Part shown: positions 5,103 through 13,114 of the stretch, piece by piece
Numbering within the stretch: position 1 is the stretch's first letter
How the letters are laid out: each line of letters starts with the position of its first letter
Assembly (NCBI GenBank): GCA_030642205.1
Contig: DAOWOF010000031.1
Coordinates: 1 to 14,756 of the forward strand
Direction of reading: 5' to 3'
Source: Desulfobacteraceae bacterium
Lineage (GTDB): Bacteria; Desulfobacterota; DSM-4660; Desulfatiglandales; Desulfatiglandaceae
Length of the DNA: 14,756 bases
Translations under genes and position numbers: made by a program
Notes under the pieces: model-generated
Databases searched by the model: none
Seen by the model: only the letters and a program-made list of their open reading frames with translations
What the model was told of the DNA's origin: nothing

Positions 5103-6464
5103 TTAACGTGAAAGAAATTCTCTTTTTAGGTTTTCCATAGTATAGTCTTCATGTGATGAGTTTATACCACCTGAATAGGAAAATTGTGCCCTGGATGCAT
5201 GCCTTCTAAGAATATCAATAGCATAATCATTATACATGGTATAAAACCAATTTTTACACCTTCCGGAGGAGACACTAACAACTATCCAATCCCTGCCTTT
5301 CATATCCCTGTTAATGGCAAAGGGACAATTAAAAAAAACAGGATCAAGCCAGACTTCTATATCAGTCATATTAACAGGCTCCTTGTAGGAACACTTAACG
5401 CCGTAGCATAACCTCCTTTGATAGTATTGATCAGGTGAATTTAGCCAGCTGGTTGGATCCCAATAAGCATGCGAATGAGCACATACAGGTACCAGCAGCT
5501 CTTTTCTACCCAGATAGGTACAATTAAATTTTGTTACATTTCCTTCAAAACCTTCGGCATTATCCCAGGTCCAGTCCAGCCCGCCAGGAACCCTGTCCTG
5601 TGTTTGGGCTGTTGACATGCGTCTTATCCTTCTGATGGAAGGTATATATATCCATAAATCATCTGCTTGCGATGGATCATTATAACGATAATACAGGACA
5701 ATTGTTCCACGCAGATTATAGGGTGACACATAGGGGCAAGTATAGATTAGTTCAAAATTTTTCAGGTTTGGATGATAAAGCCCATCCTGGGTAGAACTGT
5801 CATCCCTTACCCTGCCCCTCATCTGTATACGGCGGTTTAAAAACAGATTATGTCTTTCATAGCCCCTTCTATCTTTGCCGCAGATATCCATAGGCACTTC
5901 TCTGTCATTATCCTGATATTTTTTAAGAAAATTCCACATGAGCTTTACAGCAATTTGGGGATCTTTTTCATCCGGTTCCGGGAATGGGATGCCATATTTA
6001 TATCCTCTAAGCCAGCTATCCTTGTCAATATAGCACTCTTTTTTATTCCTTTCGGTTTGAGCCATAAATTTTTCCCACATGGCACCCCTGGGTTTAACAG
6101 CTTCCCATGGTGTTTCGTTAATTCGGATTGTTCCCCATACATCAGGATTACTGTACAACACATAGTTAGGTTCAGGTAATAAATCCTTAATCTCTTCAAT
6201 TGGTCTTGCCTTATATCCCCATGAATTAAGAATCTTTTGTTTTTCTACTATTTCATTATAACCACCTTTTGGTGATTTGCATTTAAAATATCCCTGATTC
6301 CAGCCGGGGACAAACTCTGCTATCTCCTCGTCAACCTTCCAATCCGGATTATGGGGCAAGCCGGTGCGAAACGCCGCAAATAACGGGTTGTTAAAATAAA
6401 GAATAAACAACGCGAGAAATATACTAAAAGCAAAAAAATTTTTATTAAATGATCGTTTTTCCAT
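5103..6464 (-). CDS. Secreted DUF1329-family protein
   Basis: A 453-residue protein starting at ATG 6464, chosen because GAGGGA lies upstream; an in-frame ATG 15 bp earlier lacks a signal. A Sec signal peptide is clear: basic MEKRSFNKN, a hydrophobic core, and a probable cut after LFA near residue 30. The C-terminal half contains ADDLWIYIPSIRRIRRMSTA followed by QDRVPGGLDWTWDNAEGFEGN, the hallmark of the DUF1329 family, whose members are periplasmic or outer-membrane-associated with a fold related to lipoprotein carriers (LolA/LolB-like). There is no lipobox cysteine. The exact role in this phylum is not known; hydrophobic-ligand transport is a guess by fold. It stands alone with its own promoter and terminator. 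Confidence 0.85.
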   Translation of the reverse strand: MEKRSFNKNFFAFSIFLALFILYFNNPLFAAFRTGLPHNPDWKVDEEIAEFVPGWNQGYFKCKSPKGGYNEIVEKQKILNSWGYKARPIEEIKDLLPEPNYVLYSNPDVWGTIRINETPWEAVKPRGAMWEKFMAQTERNKKECYIDKDSWLRGYKYGIPFPEPDEKDPQIAVKLMWNFLKKYQDNDREVPMDICGKDRRGYERHNLFLNRRIQMRGRVRDDSSTQDGLYHPNLKNFELIYTCPYVSPYNLRGTIVLYYRYNDPSQADDLWIYIPSIRRIRRMSTAQTQDRVPGGLDWTWDNAEGFEGNVTKFNCTYLGRKELLVPVCAHSHAYWDPTSWLNSPDQYYQRRLCYGVKCSYKEPVNMTDIEVWLDPVFFNCPFAINRDMKGRDWIVVSVSSGRCKNWFYTMYNDYAIDILRRHASRAQFSYSGGINSSHEDYTMENLKREFLSR

Positions 6465-6795
6465 AAATCTTTCCCTCATTATTTTAAAGTTTTTTTTCGA
6501 TTTTCAGATTGGTTTAGCAATTTCAATTATGGTATTTCCCTTCTGCCATGGTGTATTACAAGAATCTCCAAAGGTAAATTTAACCGGGAAATTTTTCTTT
6601 TTAGATATCCTTAGGGGATGTTGTTTTTCAAAATTAGAATTGCTGATATTGGTTGGAATATTTACCAAATGATCAAAAAAAAGGTTATGTTAGGGTAAAA
6701 TTTAATAGACAATAATCAAAGCATAAGGTTATGGTTAAATTTGGTAACAAAGGATACAATGGAAAGCCACATAGAACCCTATTAGGAGTTTTTTA
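6465..6795 (-). other. Long leader of the DUF1329 gene
   Basis: About 330 nt between the promoter at 6796-6827 and the start at 6464, without a convincing gene. A possible 18-codon peptide begins at the ATG that follows AGGGTTCT (about 6773, MWLSIVSFVTKFNHNLML), but its ribosome site is poor. I recognise no riboswitch class. Confidence 0.4.
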
Positions 6796-6827
6796 ATTAT
6801 ATACTATATATTAAACTAAAATGTCAA
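6796..6827 (-). promoter_or_regulatory. Sigma-70-type promoter of the DUF1329 gene
   Basis: On the minus strand TTGACA (6822-6827) is followed after 18 bp by TATATA (6798-6803), or after 20 bp by a perfect TATAAT (6796-6801). The -35 box is perfect; the choice of -10 is open. Confidence 0.6.
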
Positions 6828-6893
6828 TATCTACCCAGGCTTCTGGATATGTTACTTTAGACAGAAAAATGGCTTATATCGAATATTCATAAG

Positions 6894-6959
6894 CTTCCTC
6901 TCTCTTAAATATTTAAGGAGTAGAGAAGATAGGAAGAAAAAAATAGCAGGAATCTTCCT
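6894..6959. repeat. Three-part alternative hairpin before the EI24-type gene
   Basis: CTTCCT (6894-6899) can pair with AGGAAG (6931-6936), enclosing the perfect palindrome CTTAAATATTTAAG (6904-6917). AGGAAGA (6931-6937) can instead pair with TCTTCCT (6953-6959). The two folds are mutually exclusive. They lie 32 bp upstream of the membrane-protein start, where a leader switch could act. Confidence 0.4.
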
Positions 6960-6990
6960 TACACTACATTGAATAAATTTTGGGTCAATA

Positions 6991-7704
6991 ATGGAATTAC
7001 TTAAAGGGCTTGCATATAATCTGCGTGGGGTTTGGTTTGGGATAAAAAATCCTCTGCTTTTACTTCTGGGTTTGATTCGTTTCGTCATCCTTATTGTAAT
7101 TAATATCATCTTGATTAGTCTGGTCTTAAATCATTTTCAGGAAATCATGGAATTTTTATGGCAAAGGCCTGATAATTTTTGGGGAGCCTGGTTATGGAAA
7201 CTTTTTTCCTGGTTGCTTTCTCTTTTATTAATAGTAATGGCTTCATTTATCTCTTACCTGGTTTCGCAAATCCTTTTTAGTGTCATAATTATGGATCAGA
7301 TGTCCAGAATTACTGAAGCCAAGATAACAGGTCAGGTCCAAGAAGGACAAAAAACATCTTGGTTGAAGCTCTTCCTGTTTTTGATAAAACAGGAAATTCC
7401 CCGGACTATATTGCCTGTTTTAATATCATTATTTATAATGATTATTGGTTTCCTAACACCCTTGGGACCTTTGTTTGCAATTATTTCAGGATTAATATCC
7501 GGAATCTTTCTGGCATGGGATAATACTGACCTTGTTCCAGCCAGGAGGATGTTCCCTTTAAAAAAGCGAATAGGTTTATTAAAAAAATCTTTGCTATTTC
7601 ATACAGGCTTTGGACTTCTATTTTTAATACCATTTATAAATATTATTTTTCTGACATTTGCCCCTATTGGAGCTACATTTTATTTTCTGGATAGCCAGTC
7701 ATGA
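6991..7704 (+). CDS. EI24/CysZ-type integral membrane protein
   Basis: A 237-residue protein with a short basic start (MELLKGLAYNLRGVWFGIKNP) and about four strongly hydrophobic blocks (about 22-47, 69-102, 138-178 and 205-232). The N-terminal FxxGxxxxxxNPxLLLLxLIRF-like pattern, the long second and third hydrophobic blocks, the LVPARRMFPLKKR segment and the final FLIPFINIIFLTFAPIGAT match the EI24 domain family (PF07264), which includes the sulfate transporter CysZ. In deltaproteobacteria such proteins are mostly uncharacterised, and sulfate transport should not be assumed. The ATG at 6991 has only a weak ribosome signal (GGG, 9 nt upstream). It is separated from the J-protein gene by 229 bp and a hairpin, so it is probably its own unit. 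Confidence 0.75.
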   Translation: MELLKGLAYNLRGVWFGIKNPLLLLLGLIRFVILIVINIILISLVLNHFQEIMEFLWQRPDNFWGAWLWKLFSWLLSLLLIVMASFISYLVSQILFSVIIMDQMSRITEAKITGQVQEGQKTSWLKLFLFLIKQEIPRTILPVLISLFIMIIGFLTPLGPLFAIISGLISGIFLAWDNTDLVPARRMFPLKKRIGLLKKSLLFHTGFGLLFLIPFINIIFLTFAPIGATFYFLDSQS

Positions 7705-7877
7705 TATCCTTAAAAAGTCTTGACTTCCCACTTCCTGTGCTTATCATTTTCTTAACAAAGAATAGAAACATAATGTTTTAAGAAAGAGGTCATTGCAGAA
7801 ATAATTGTTCAAGAATTTACAAACTATACCTCGAAAAAATATATTTTGTAGTTTTTAGATCAAATAAATTTGACATA

Positions 7878-7905
7878 AATCCATACTTCCAAAAGTGGAT
7901 TTTTA
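7878..7905 (+). terminator. Hairpin with T-run upstream of the J-protein gene
   Basis: AATCC-AT-ACTT-CCAA-AAGT-GGATT folds into a stem of 5 plus 4 bp with a 2-nt bulge and a 4-nt loop, followed by TTTTATT (7901-7907). It could end the transcript of the EI24-type gene or act as an attenuator, since it lies only about 30 bp before the start at 7934. It also speaks against a GTG start at 7895. Confidence 0.45.
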
Positions 7906-7933
7906 TTCCACCCTCATCCCAAAGAGCAATAAG

Positions 7934-8836
7934 ATGTCTGAAAAAAATTATTACCATATACTAAGTGTTGCAAAAACGGCAACTCCTGAAGAAATAAAAA
8001 AATCCTATCGTAAGCTGGCCTTAAAATACCATCCGGATCGAAATAAAAATGATAAAGCTGCTGAAGAAAGATTTAAGGAGATAAGCGAGGCCTATGCCGT
8101 ATTGAGTGACCCTAAAAAAAAGAAGCAATATGATATGTTTGGGGAAGATGGCTTTAAAAAACGATTCACCCAGGATGATATCTTTCAGGGTACTGATTTT
8201 GACAGCATATTTAGAGAATTTGGCTTTGGGGGAGGCGGAGGTTTTCATAATATCTTCGGCCAGGCCTGTAGAAAATCAGGCGGCCGTGGTTTTAGGGCTC
8301 AACCTAGACCAATGAGAGGCCATGATTTGGTATATGAACTCCCTATCTCCCTTGAGGAGCAATGCGAAACCAATAATAAAATTATTTCATATCAAAATAA
8401 TGGGCAACAGGAAAAGGTCTCAGTAAAAATACCCAAAGGCATTGCTGATGGTCAGAAATTAAGGATTCAAGGCAAAGGCCATGCTGGCAGCAATGGTGGC
8501 TCGCCAGGGGATTTATACGTCAAAATAAAGACATTGCCCCACGCTGTCTTTCATAGAGAAGGCGATGACCTTTACATGAAAAAACAAATCAACTTTACAG
8601 AAGCTGTCCTTGGTGCTGAAATCGAAATCCAGACAATTGATAAAAAAATATTGAAGCTTAAAATTCCGCCTGGGACCCAAAATAGTTCCAAGTTCAGACT
8701 GAAGGGCTACGGACTTCCTCATATGAAGAGTAAGGGCAGGGGAGATGCTTATGCTGAAATCACTATCCTTATTCCAAAAAAACCTAATAAAAAACAGACT
8801 AAATTAATTAAAGCTCTAGCAGAAACAGACTTGTAG
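7934..8836 (+). CDS. CbpA-type J-domain co-chaperone (class B DnaJ)
   Basis: A 300-residue Hsp40. The J domain spans residues 3-66 with the HPD triad in LKYHPDRNKND, which stimulates the ATPase of DnaK. A Gly/Phe-rich linker follows (FGFGGGGGFHNIFG, about 98-111), then two substrate-binding beta-domains, with VKIPKGIADGQKLRIQGKG and LKIPPGTQNSSKFRLKGYG as the signature of each. The four CxxCxGxG zinc repeats of true DnaJ are absent, hence the CbpA-type call. ATG 7934 is chosen over an in-frame GTG at 7895, because the J domain begins directly after it and AAAGAG lies upstream, while 7895 falls within a hairpin. The next gene starts 21 bp downstream, so they are probably cotranscribed. Confidence 0.93.
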   Translation: MSEKNYYHILSVAKTATPEEIKKSYRKLALKYHPDRNKNDKAAEERFKEISEAYAVLSDPKKKKQYDMFGEDGFKKRFTQDDIFQGTDFDSIFREFGFGGGGGFHNIFGQACRKSGGRGFRAQPRPMRGHDLVYELPISLEEQCETNNKIISYQNNGQQEKVSVKIPKGIADGQKLRIQGKGHAGSNGGSPGDLYVKIKTLPHAVFHREGDDLYMKKQINFTEAVLGAEIEIQTIDKKILKLKIPPGTQNSSKFRLKGYGLPHMKSKGRGDAYAEITILIPKKPNKKQTKLIKALAETDL

Positions 8837-8857
8837 AGATGGAGCTATAAATTCGTA

Positions 8858-9829
8858 ATGAAGGCTTTATGTGTTTTTTCCGGCGGCCTGGATAGTATCC
8901 TTGCAGCTGAATTGATAAAGGCTCAGGGCATTGATGTCCTGGCCATTTTTTTTGAAACCCCTTTTTTTAAAGCAATTAATGCCCGTAAATCTGCCGATTT
9001 TATGGGATTGCCCTTTAAAATAGTAGATATTGCCAAACCACATCTAAACATTGTAAAAACCCCCCCCCATGGCTATGGCCGTAACATGAATCCCTGTATT
9101 GACTGTCATGCTCTCATGTTTCGAGTAGCAGGAGAAATGCTCGCAGAAGAAGGCGCTGATTTTGTAATTACCGGTGAAGTCCTTGGGCAGCGTCCCATGT
9201 CTCAAAATAAATACGCGCTTGATTTGGTCGCTGCTAAAAGCAATATTCCCGGTTTGTTGTTAAGACCTCTGTCAGCCAGGCTTTTGCAAGCGACTATCCC
9301 TGAAGAGAAAGGATGGATAAACATGTCTCATTTAATGGATTTTCAGGGACGTACCCGGAAACCACAAATGGCTCTTGCAGAGAGGTTCGGGATAAAAGAG
9401 TATCCTCCACCGGCTGGGGGATGTTTACTAACTGAAAAGGCTTTTTCCAGGCGGTTGCAGGATCTATTCGATCACCAAAAGATCTATGGCATCAATGAAA
9501 TTGAACTATTAAAATATGGACGTCATTTTCGTCTTGGATGCAACTCAAAGGTTATTGTTGGAAGGAATAAAACAGAAAATCAGGCACTACTGAACTTGAA
9601 AGACGACAGGGGATGTAACCTTCAAACAATATCCGAGCCTGGGCCGGTAGTTCTTGTATATGGGGATGTTTCCGCTACTGTAATAGAAATTGCAGCATCC
9701 CTTACAGCCGCTTACAGCGATATAAAGACTGGAGATACGACTTTTATCAAAGTGGTTAAAAATAAACAGAAGTACAGCCTTTCGACCCTGGCCGTTGGTA
9801 AAGAAAAATTTAGAGACTATATGATATAA
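8858..9829 (+). CDS. PP-loop tRNA-thiolation-type enzyme with C-terminal NFACT-R-like domain
   Basis: A 323-residue protein with the ATP-pyrophosphatase signature SGGLDS at residues 8-13. NPCIDCH (C80, C83) and GGC (C189) are in positions comparable to the cysteines of MnmA/ThiI/TtuA enzymes, which adenylate a tRNA uridine and replace oxygen with sulfur; VITGEVLGQRPMSQ is a ThiI-like motif. The region from about residue 220, with GRHFRLG, KVIVGRNKTENQALL and KTGDTTFIKVVKN, resembles the NFACT-R RNA-binding domain that some thiolation enzymes carry. Role: probable tRNA 4- or 2-thiouridine formation in the cytoplasm; target base unknown. It follows the J-protein gene by 21 bp with GGAG at 8841-8844. 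A run of nine C (9060-9068) lies in the coding frame. Confidence 0.8.
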   Translation: MKALCVFSGGLDSILAAELIKAQGIDVLAIFFETPFFKAINARKSADFMGLPFKIVDIAKPHLNIVKTPPHGYGRNMNPCIDCHALMFRVAGEMLAEEGADFVITGEVLGQRPMSQNKYALDLVAAKSNIPGLLLRPLSARLLQATIPEEKGWINMSHLMDFQGRTRKPQMALAERFGIKEYPPPAGGCLLTEKAFSRRLQDLFDHQKIYGINEIELLKYGRHFRLGCNSKVIVGRNKTENQALLNLKDDRGCNLQTISEPGPVVLVYGDVSATVIEIAASLTAAYSDIKTGDTTFIKVVKNKQKYSLSTLAVGKEKFRDYMI

Positions 9830-9842
9830 ATCTTGATGGATT

Positions 9843-9853
9843 TTTTACGAGGT
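9843..9853 (+). repeat. Solitary copy of the ACCTCGTAAAA repeat end
   Basis: TTTTACGAGGT here, followed by TATCA, repeats the end of the element before pyrR (TTTTACGAGGT CATCA at 13794-13809). Only one end is present; no complementary copy lies nearby. It sits 14 bp after the PP-loop gene stop, between two convergent genes. Confidence 0.5.
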
Positions 9854-9877
9854 TATCATGTCTTAATTTATTGAGGT

Positions 9878-10753
9878 CTAGCCCCTAAAAAGTCTTCTAA
9901 GAAAACTCTTCTTTTTAAGTTTTTCTAATTGGTGCAGGTTCTCTTTTAACTCATTTTGCTTTAGGTTAATCTGTACTTCAATTTTTTCCTGTTCTTCTGC
10001 AAGGTTATAGGCCCTAAGCTTTAAATCGGTTTGCTCTATCCCGGTTTGCCTATTATAGTTATTTTTTTCAACCTCTACTATGTTTTGTAAAAGAGAATCC
10101 AATTGTTCCTGGGTGGTCGACAGATCTGCCTTTAACGAAATTATGGCAGACCTCTTTCCTTCAATCTTGCTATTAAGGCTGCCTTCTTTTTCCATTGTTA
10201 TATATAAATATGGCATGACAATTATACAGAGCAATACTGAAAATCCAATAGTTTTGAGAAAAAAAGAATAGGCAATTAATAAGCCGCTCATGATAACTTT
10301 CAGTCTGCCAAAGGCACTTTTAAATGAGTCTGCTTTTGTATAGGAAAGAGTTGTCCCGTTGATTCTGTTCTTTATATTATCTATCTTATCCATTAAAGAG
10401 TGGACTTTTTCATTGAGTTCCTTCCCCAGCTCCCCTTTTACACATCGGTCATGCTGAATCTTTTTATCCTCTTGTAATGACCGGGCAAAATGGGCCATAT
10501 CTTGTAATTCCCGGGTTAGGTCAATCTTCTCAACAGGTTGCCCTATAAATTGACTTTTTAGATCTTCAATAAGAGCAGCGATAGATTCAATATTTTTTTC
10601 AATATCTTCGCCTGTCCTGACTAGGAATGGGATATCACAGAGGTATTCATTAGCCATGGTCAACAATAGGGCATTGTCCTTGAGCGCCATTAAAGGGGCG
10701 CTATCTGAAACATTTAATCCGTCTTGTCTTTCTTCTAATGTCTGGGTATTCAT
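9878..10753 (-). CDS. Unknown coiled-coil membrane protein
   Basis: A 291-residue protein I do not recognise. Residues 1-150 are mostly charged and helical (about 45-70 and 95-131 are coiled-coil-like). Residues 152-187 form one long or two short membrane helices (VIMSGLLIAYSFFLKTIGF...LLCIIVMPYLYITM). Residues 188-282 are a heptad-rich coiled coil (SLKADLSTTQEQLDSLLQNI..., ELKENLHQLEKLKKK) ending in a basic tail KKSFLRRLFRG. The build resembles membrane-tethered scaffold or stress proteins rather than an enzyme; no catalytic motif is visible. It converges with the PP-loop gene (48 bp between stops) and diverges from the FAH-family gene. There is no signal peptide, so both soluble parts may face the cytoplasm. 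Confidence 0.7.
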   Translation of the reverse strand: MNTQTLEERQDGLNVSDSAPLMALKDNALLLTMANEYLCDIPFLVRTGEDIEKNIESIAALIEDLKSQFIGQPVEKIDLTRELQDMAHFARSLQEDKKIQHDRCVKGELGKELNEKVHSLMDKIDNIKNRINGTTLSYTKADSFKSAFGRLKVIMSGLLIAYSFFLKTIGFSVLLCIIVMPYLYITMEKEGSLNSKIEGKRSAIISLKADLSTTQEQLDSLLQNIVEVEKNNYNRQTGIEQTDLKLRAYNLAEEQEKIEVQINLKQNELKENLHQLEKLKKKSFLRRLFRG

Positions 10754-11108
10754 GAGATATTTTGGCCTTTCGAGGTATCGACTGCAAACGGCAAAAGAAA
10801 ATCAGAAAATATTGAGGAACATTTCACAACAAACAAAAAAAATAATGAATTAATAAAATTCAAGATAAATATAGATAGCAACATTCTTTTTCTATATAAG
10901 AGGATATTACAATATCTTTATAAAAAAGAGGAAGGATATCACTCTCTACAAAAGTCAAGATATCAGAGTTCGCAAAATTTGGAAATAAATTTATGAGTCA
11001 GCCTGACCTGGAACCATCAAAACGATTATACATTACAATTGATGGTCCAAATTTTTGATGGTATAAGATTTAATGAATAATCGTAGCAAAGGACCTTTTA
11101 AATTAAGC
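10754..11108. other. Divergent intergenic region with alternative hairpins
   Basis: This AT-rich region separates the coiled-coil gene from the FAH-family gene and should hold promoters for both; I find no near-consensus one. A 21-codon open frame from ATG 10993 (MSQPDLEPSKRLYITIDGPNF) has no good ribosome site and is probably chance. The notable content is the ACCATCAAAA repeat set at 11013-11062. Confidence 0.4.
11013..11062. repeat. Three-part inverted repeat before the FAH-family gene
   Basis: ACCATCAAAA (11013-11022) is perfectly complementary to TTTTGATGGT (11053-11062), and its first 8 nt also to TTGATGGT (11039-11046). Either hairpin can form, not both. The set lies 46 bp before the ATG at 11109, in the probable leader. 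Confidence 0.55.
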
Positions 11109-11945
11109 ATGAAAATAGCCCGATTTTATCATAATAACAGAATTCATACCGGCATTGTCCAGGGCAAGGACATTATCTCTATTTATGACTATGATGGAGA
11201 TCTTTCTCTTTTTCGCCTTAAAATAAAACAGAGCAAACCTGTTTCTGAAATCCCCATTCCTATCGAGAATATAAGGTTTGCGCCACCAGTCAGCAGACCA
11301 TCCAAAATTATAGCGATTGGCCTAAACTACCATGACCATGCAAAAGAAAGCAAAGGCAAGGCGCCAGATCAACCACTAATATTTGCCAAATTTCCCAATA
11401 GCCTGGTTGGCCAGCATGACTTGATTTGCTGGGATCCCGGGCTTACAAAAAAGGTCGATTTTGAGGCGGAATTAGCTGTTATCATCGGTCAAAAAGTGCA
11501 TAACTGCCCCAGCGAAAAAGCAATGGAGGCAATCTTGGGATATACCTGCGCAAACGATGTAAGCGCCAGGGATCTTCAATTTGGAGATAAACAATGGGTT
11601 CGAGGAAAATCTCTTGATACATTCTGTCCTGTTGGCCCCTGGATAGTGACCGCGGATGAGATCCATGATCCCCATAATTTAAAGATCTTCTGCCGGATAA
11701 ACGGGAATCTTATGCAGGACAGTAATACGAGCCAGATGATATTTAAGGTGCCCTATCTAATAAGCTTTTTATCACGCCATTTCACTCTTTTGCCCGGAGA
11801 TATTATTTTAACAGGGACGCCCAAGGGAGTTGGAGCATTCCGGACGCCTTCCGTTTACCTCAAAGACGGAGATGAAGTTGCTGTTGAAATAGAAGACATT
11901 GGAATACTGACAAACCGCTGCAAGGAAAAAATGATTATTTATTGA
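11109..11945 (+). CDS. Fumarylacetoacetate hydrolase (FAH)-family protein
   Basis: A 278-residue protein from ATG 11109 (MKIARFYHNNRIHTGIVQG), where family members normally begin; an in-frame ATG at 11073 would add 12 residues, and neither start has an ideal ribosome site. The N-terminal domain is short. The C-terminal FAH domain has PSKIIAIGLNYHDHAKES, KKVDFEAELAVIIG with the two metal-binding acidic residues E-x-E, GYTCANDVSARDLQ, KSLDTFCPVGPWIV and LLPGDIILTGTPKGVG. This pattern fits the group acting as 2-hydroxyhepta-2,4-dienedioate isomerase/decarboxylase or acylpyruvate hydrolase (C-C bond cleavage with Mg2+). The substrate cannot be set; a housekeeping oxaloacetate or acylpyruvate role is possible. 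It converges with the 386-residue gene, with 6 bp between the stops. Confidence 0.88.
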   Translation: MKIARFYHNNRIHTGIVQGKDIISIYDYDGDLSLFRLKIKQSKPVSEIPIPIENIRFAPPVSRPSKIIAIGLNYHDHAKESKGKAPDQPLIFAKFPNSLVGQHDLICWDPGLTKKVDFEAELAVIIGQKVHNCPSEKAMEAILGYTCANDVSARDLQFGDKQWVRGKSLDTFCPVGPWIVTADEIHDPHNLKIFCRINGNLMQDSNTSQMIFKVPYLISFLSRHFTLLPGDIILTGTPKGVGAFRTPSVYLKDGDEVAVEIEDIGILTNRCKEKMIIY

Positions 11946-11951
11946 TGGCTA

Positions 11952-13112
11952 CTAGATAATTATCCTGCCAGATGATGATTCCTCCAGGTTTTTTGCGCTG
12001 CTTTTCTCCTCATTCATCAAGGACGTCACTAATTTGAGGCTACGCTCCAAAAGGAATTCAACTACCGGATTGAGCTTTATGGTGCCATCTTTTTCATCCA
12101 TGGTCCTGGCCGCTGCAAGGGATAATCTGGCAGAATAATTTTCCTCCAATTGATAAAACATATAGGCCATTTCTTCAAATCTGTGTTTTATAATATCCCT
12201 CTTTGATTGTGGAAAGATCTTTTCAACACTCTTTTCTTTAATTTGATTGGCTCTTTCCATTTTTTGAGCCCTTGTGAGTGTTATACCCGTCTTATCAATA
12301 TTTATAATTTCATCTATTATAGGCAAAAGTTCTTCATAGTCAATGAACCAGGATGCCAGAAGATCATGTTCAAACAATTTTTCAAGCTGCGATACACCGA
12401 GTGTGCCTTCTTCAATTATTGAACTATCTATGAAGTCATAGACAATGGGTTTTTCCAGAAAAGAAATATTGTCCGTAAGCCATGGCCTAAGTTCTACCAA
12501 AGGAGAGGGGATTTCTATATTTAGTTCCAGATGACGCTGGTAGGCCTTTTCTATGATGGTGACTGCATGCTCTATAGATGTTTTTATTAAAGGTCCTGCT
12601 TCTTGAGATAGATTGTTTTTCATCTCCTTGATACGTTTTTTGCTAAGTACCCCAACTAGAAATTCCTTAACACCAAATTCATCAGATAGAAGGCTGACAA
12701 CCACTTCATTGTTGAAACCAAAGCGGTTTATTACCATCATTATAGTTCTAAAACCTGTAAGATCTTTAATGGGTCCGATATAGACAATAGGTTTATTTTT
12801 TTCCGGCGGCTTTAAGATACCTTGAGTTTGATCATTTTCAATAAAAATTTCATCAACTTTAATATCTTTATTTTTAAGCTTAAAGATAATTCGTTTAATA
12901 GCCTTTGTAATTTTCTTATTATTAAATTTTTTCCCCAAGGCTTTAAGAATTAAAACACTTTTTTCTTCTAATGGAAGACGCTCAATTAATTTGAGAGCCA
13001 TATCTTGATCATAAACCATTGAAGCAAGTTCTTGAGGATTTTTGTTATTAATCTGCTTTAAAATATCTTCCTCAGATGTAAGATCAATATTTGATTTACT
13101 ATAATTATCCAT
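11952..13112 (-). CDS. Unknown 386-residue helical protein coupled to pyrR
   Basis: I do not recognise this family. The protein is soluble, without signal peptide or membrane helix, and rich in Glu, Lys, Ile and Leu. The N-terminal 80 residues (EEDILKQINNKNPQELASMVYDQ..., KKITKAIKRIIFKLKNKDIKVDEI) look like short helical HEAT-like repeats. A middle part from about 108 (PIVYIGPIKDLTGFRTIMMVINRFG) has an alpha/beta look. The rest is helical, ending in a disordered Ser-rich tail. No catalytic motif is visible. The start lies 2 bp after the pyrR stop with AAGGTGAT as ribosome site inside the end of pyrR, so the two are almost surely translated together. The helical-repeat character hints at a protein- or RNA-binding partner; this is inference only. 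Confidence 0.75.
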   Translation of the reverse strand: MDNYSKSNIDLTSEEDILKQINNKNPQELASMVYDQDMALKLIERLPLEEKSVLILKALGKKFNNKKITKAIKRIIFKLKNKDIKVDEIFIENDQTQGILKPPEKNKPIVYIGPIKDLTGFRTIMMVINRFGFNNEVVVSLLSDEFGVKEFLVGVLSKKRIKEMKNNLSQEAGPLIKTSIEHAVTIIEKAYQRHLELNIEIPSPLVELRPWLTDNISFLEKPIVYDFIDSSIIEEGTLGVSQLEKLFEHDLLASWFIDYEELLPIIDEIINIDKTGITLTRAQKMERANQIKEKSVEKIFPQSKRDIIKHRFEEMAYMFYQLEENYSARLSLAAARTMDEKDGTIKLNPVVEFLLERSLKLVTSLMNEEKSSAKNLEESSSGRIII

Positions 13113-13114
13113 AT

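Noticed and set aside
7870..7875. TTGACA as -35 box of a J-protein promoter
   Set aside because: No acceptable -10 box follows at 16-18 bp; the downstream bases form the hairpin instead.
7895..7933. GTG 7895 as start of the J-protein
   Set aside because: It would add residues outside the J domain, lies in a hairpin stem and lacks a ribosome site.
10993..11058. 21-codon peptide before the FAH-family gene
   Set aside because: No ribosome site, and it overlaps the inverted repeats; probably chance.
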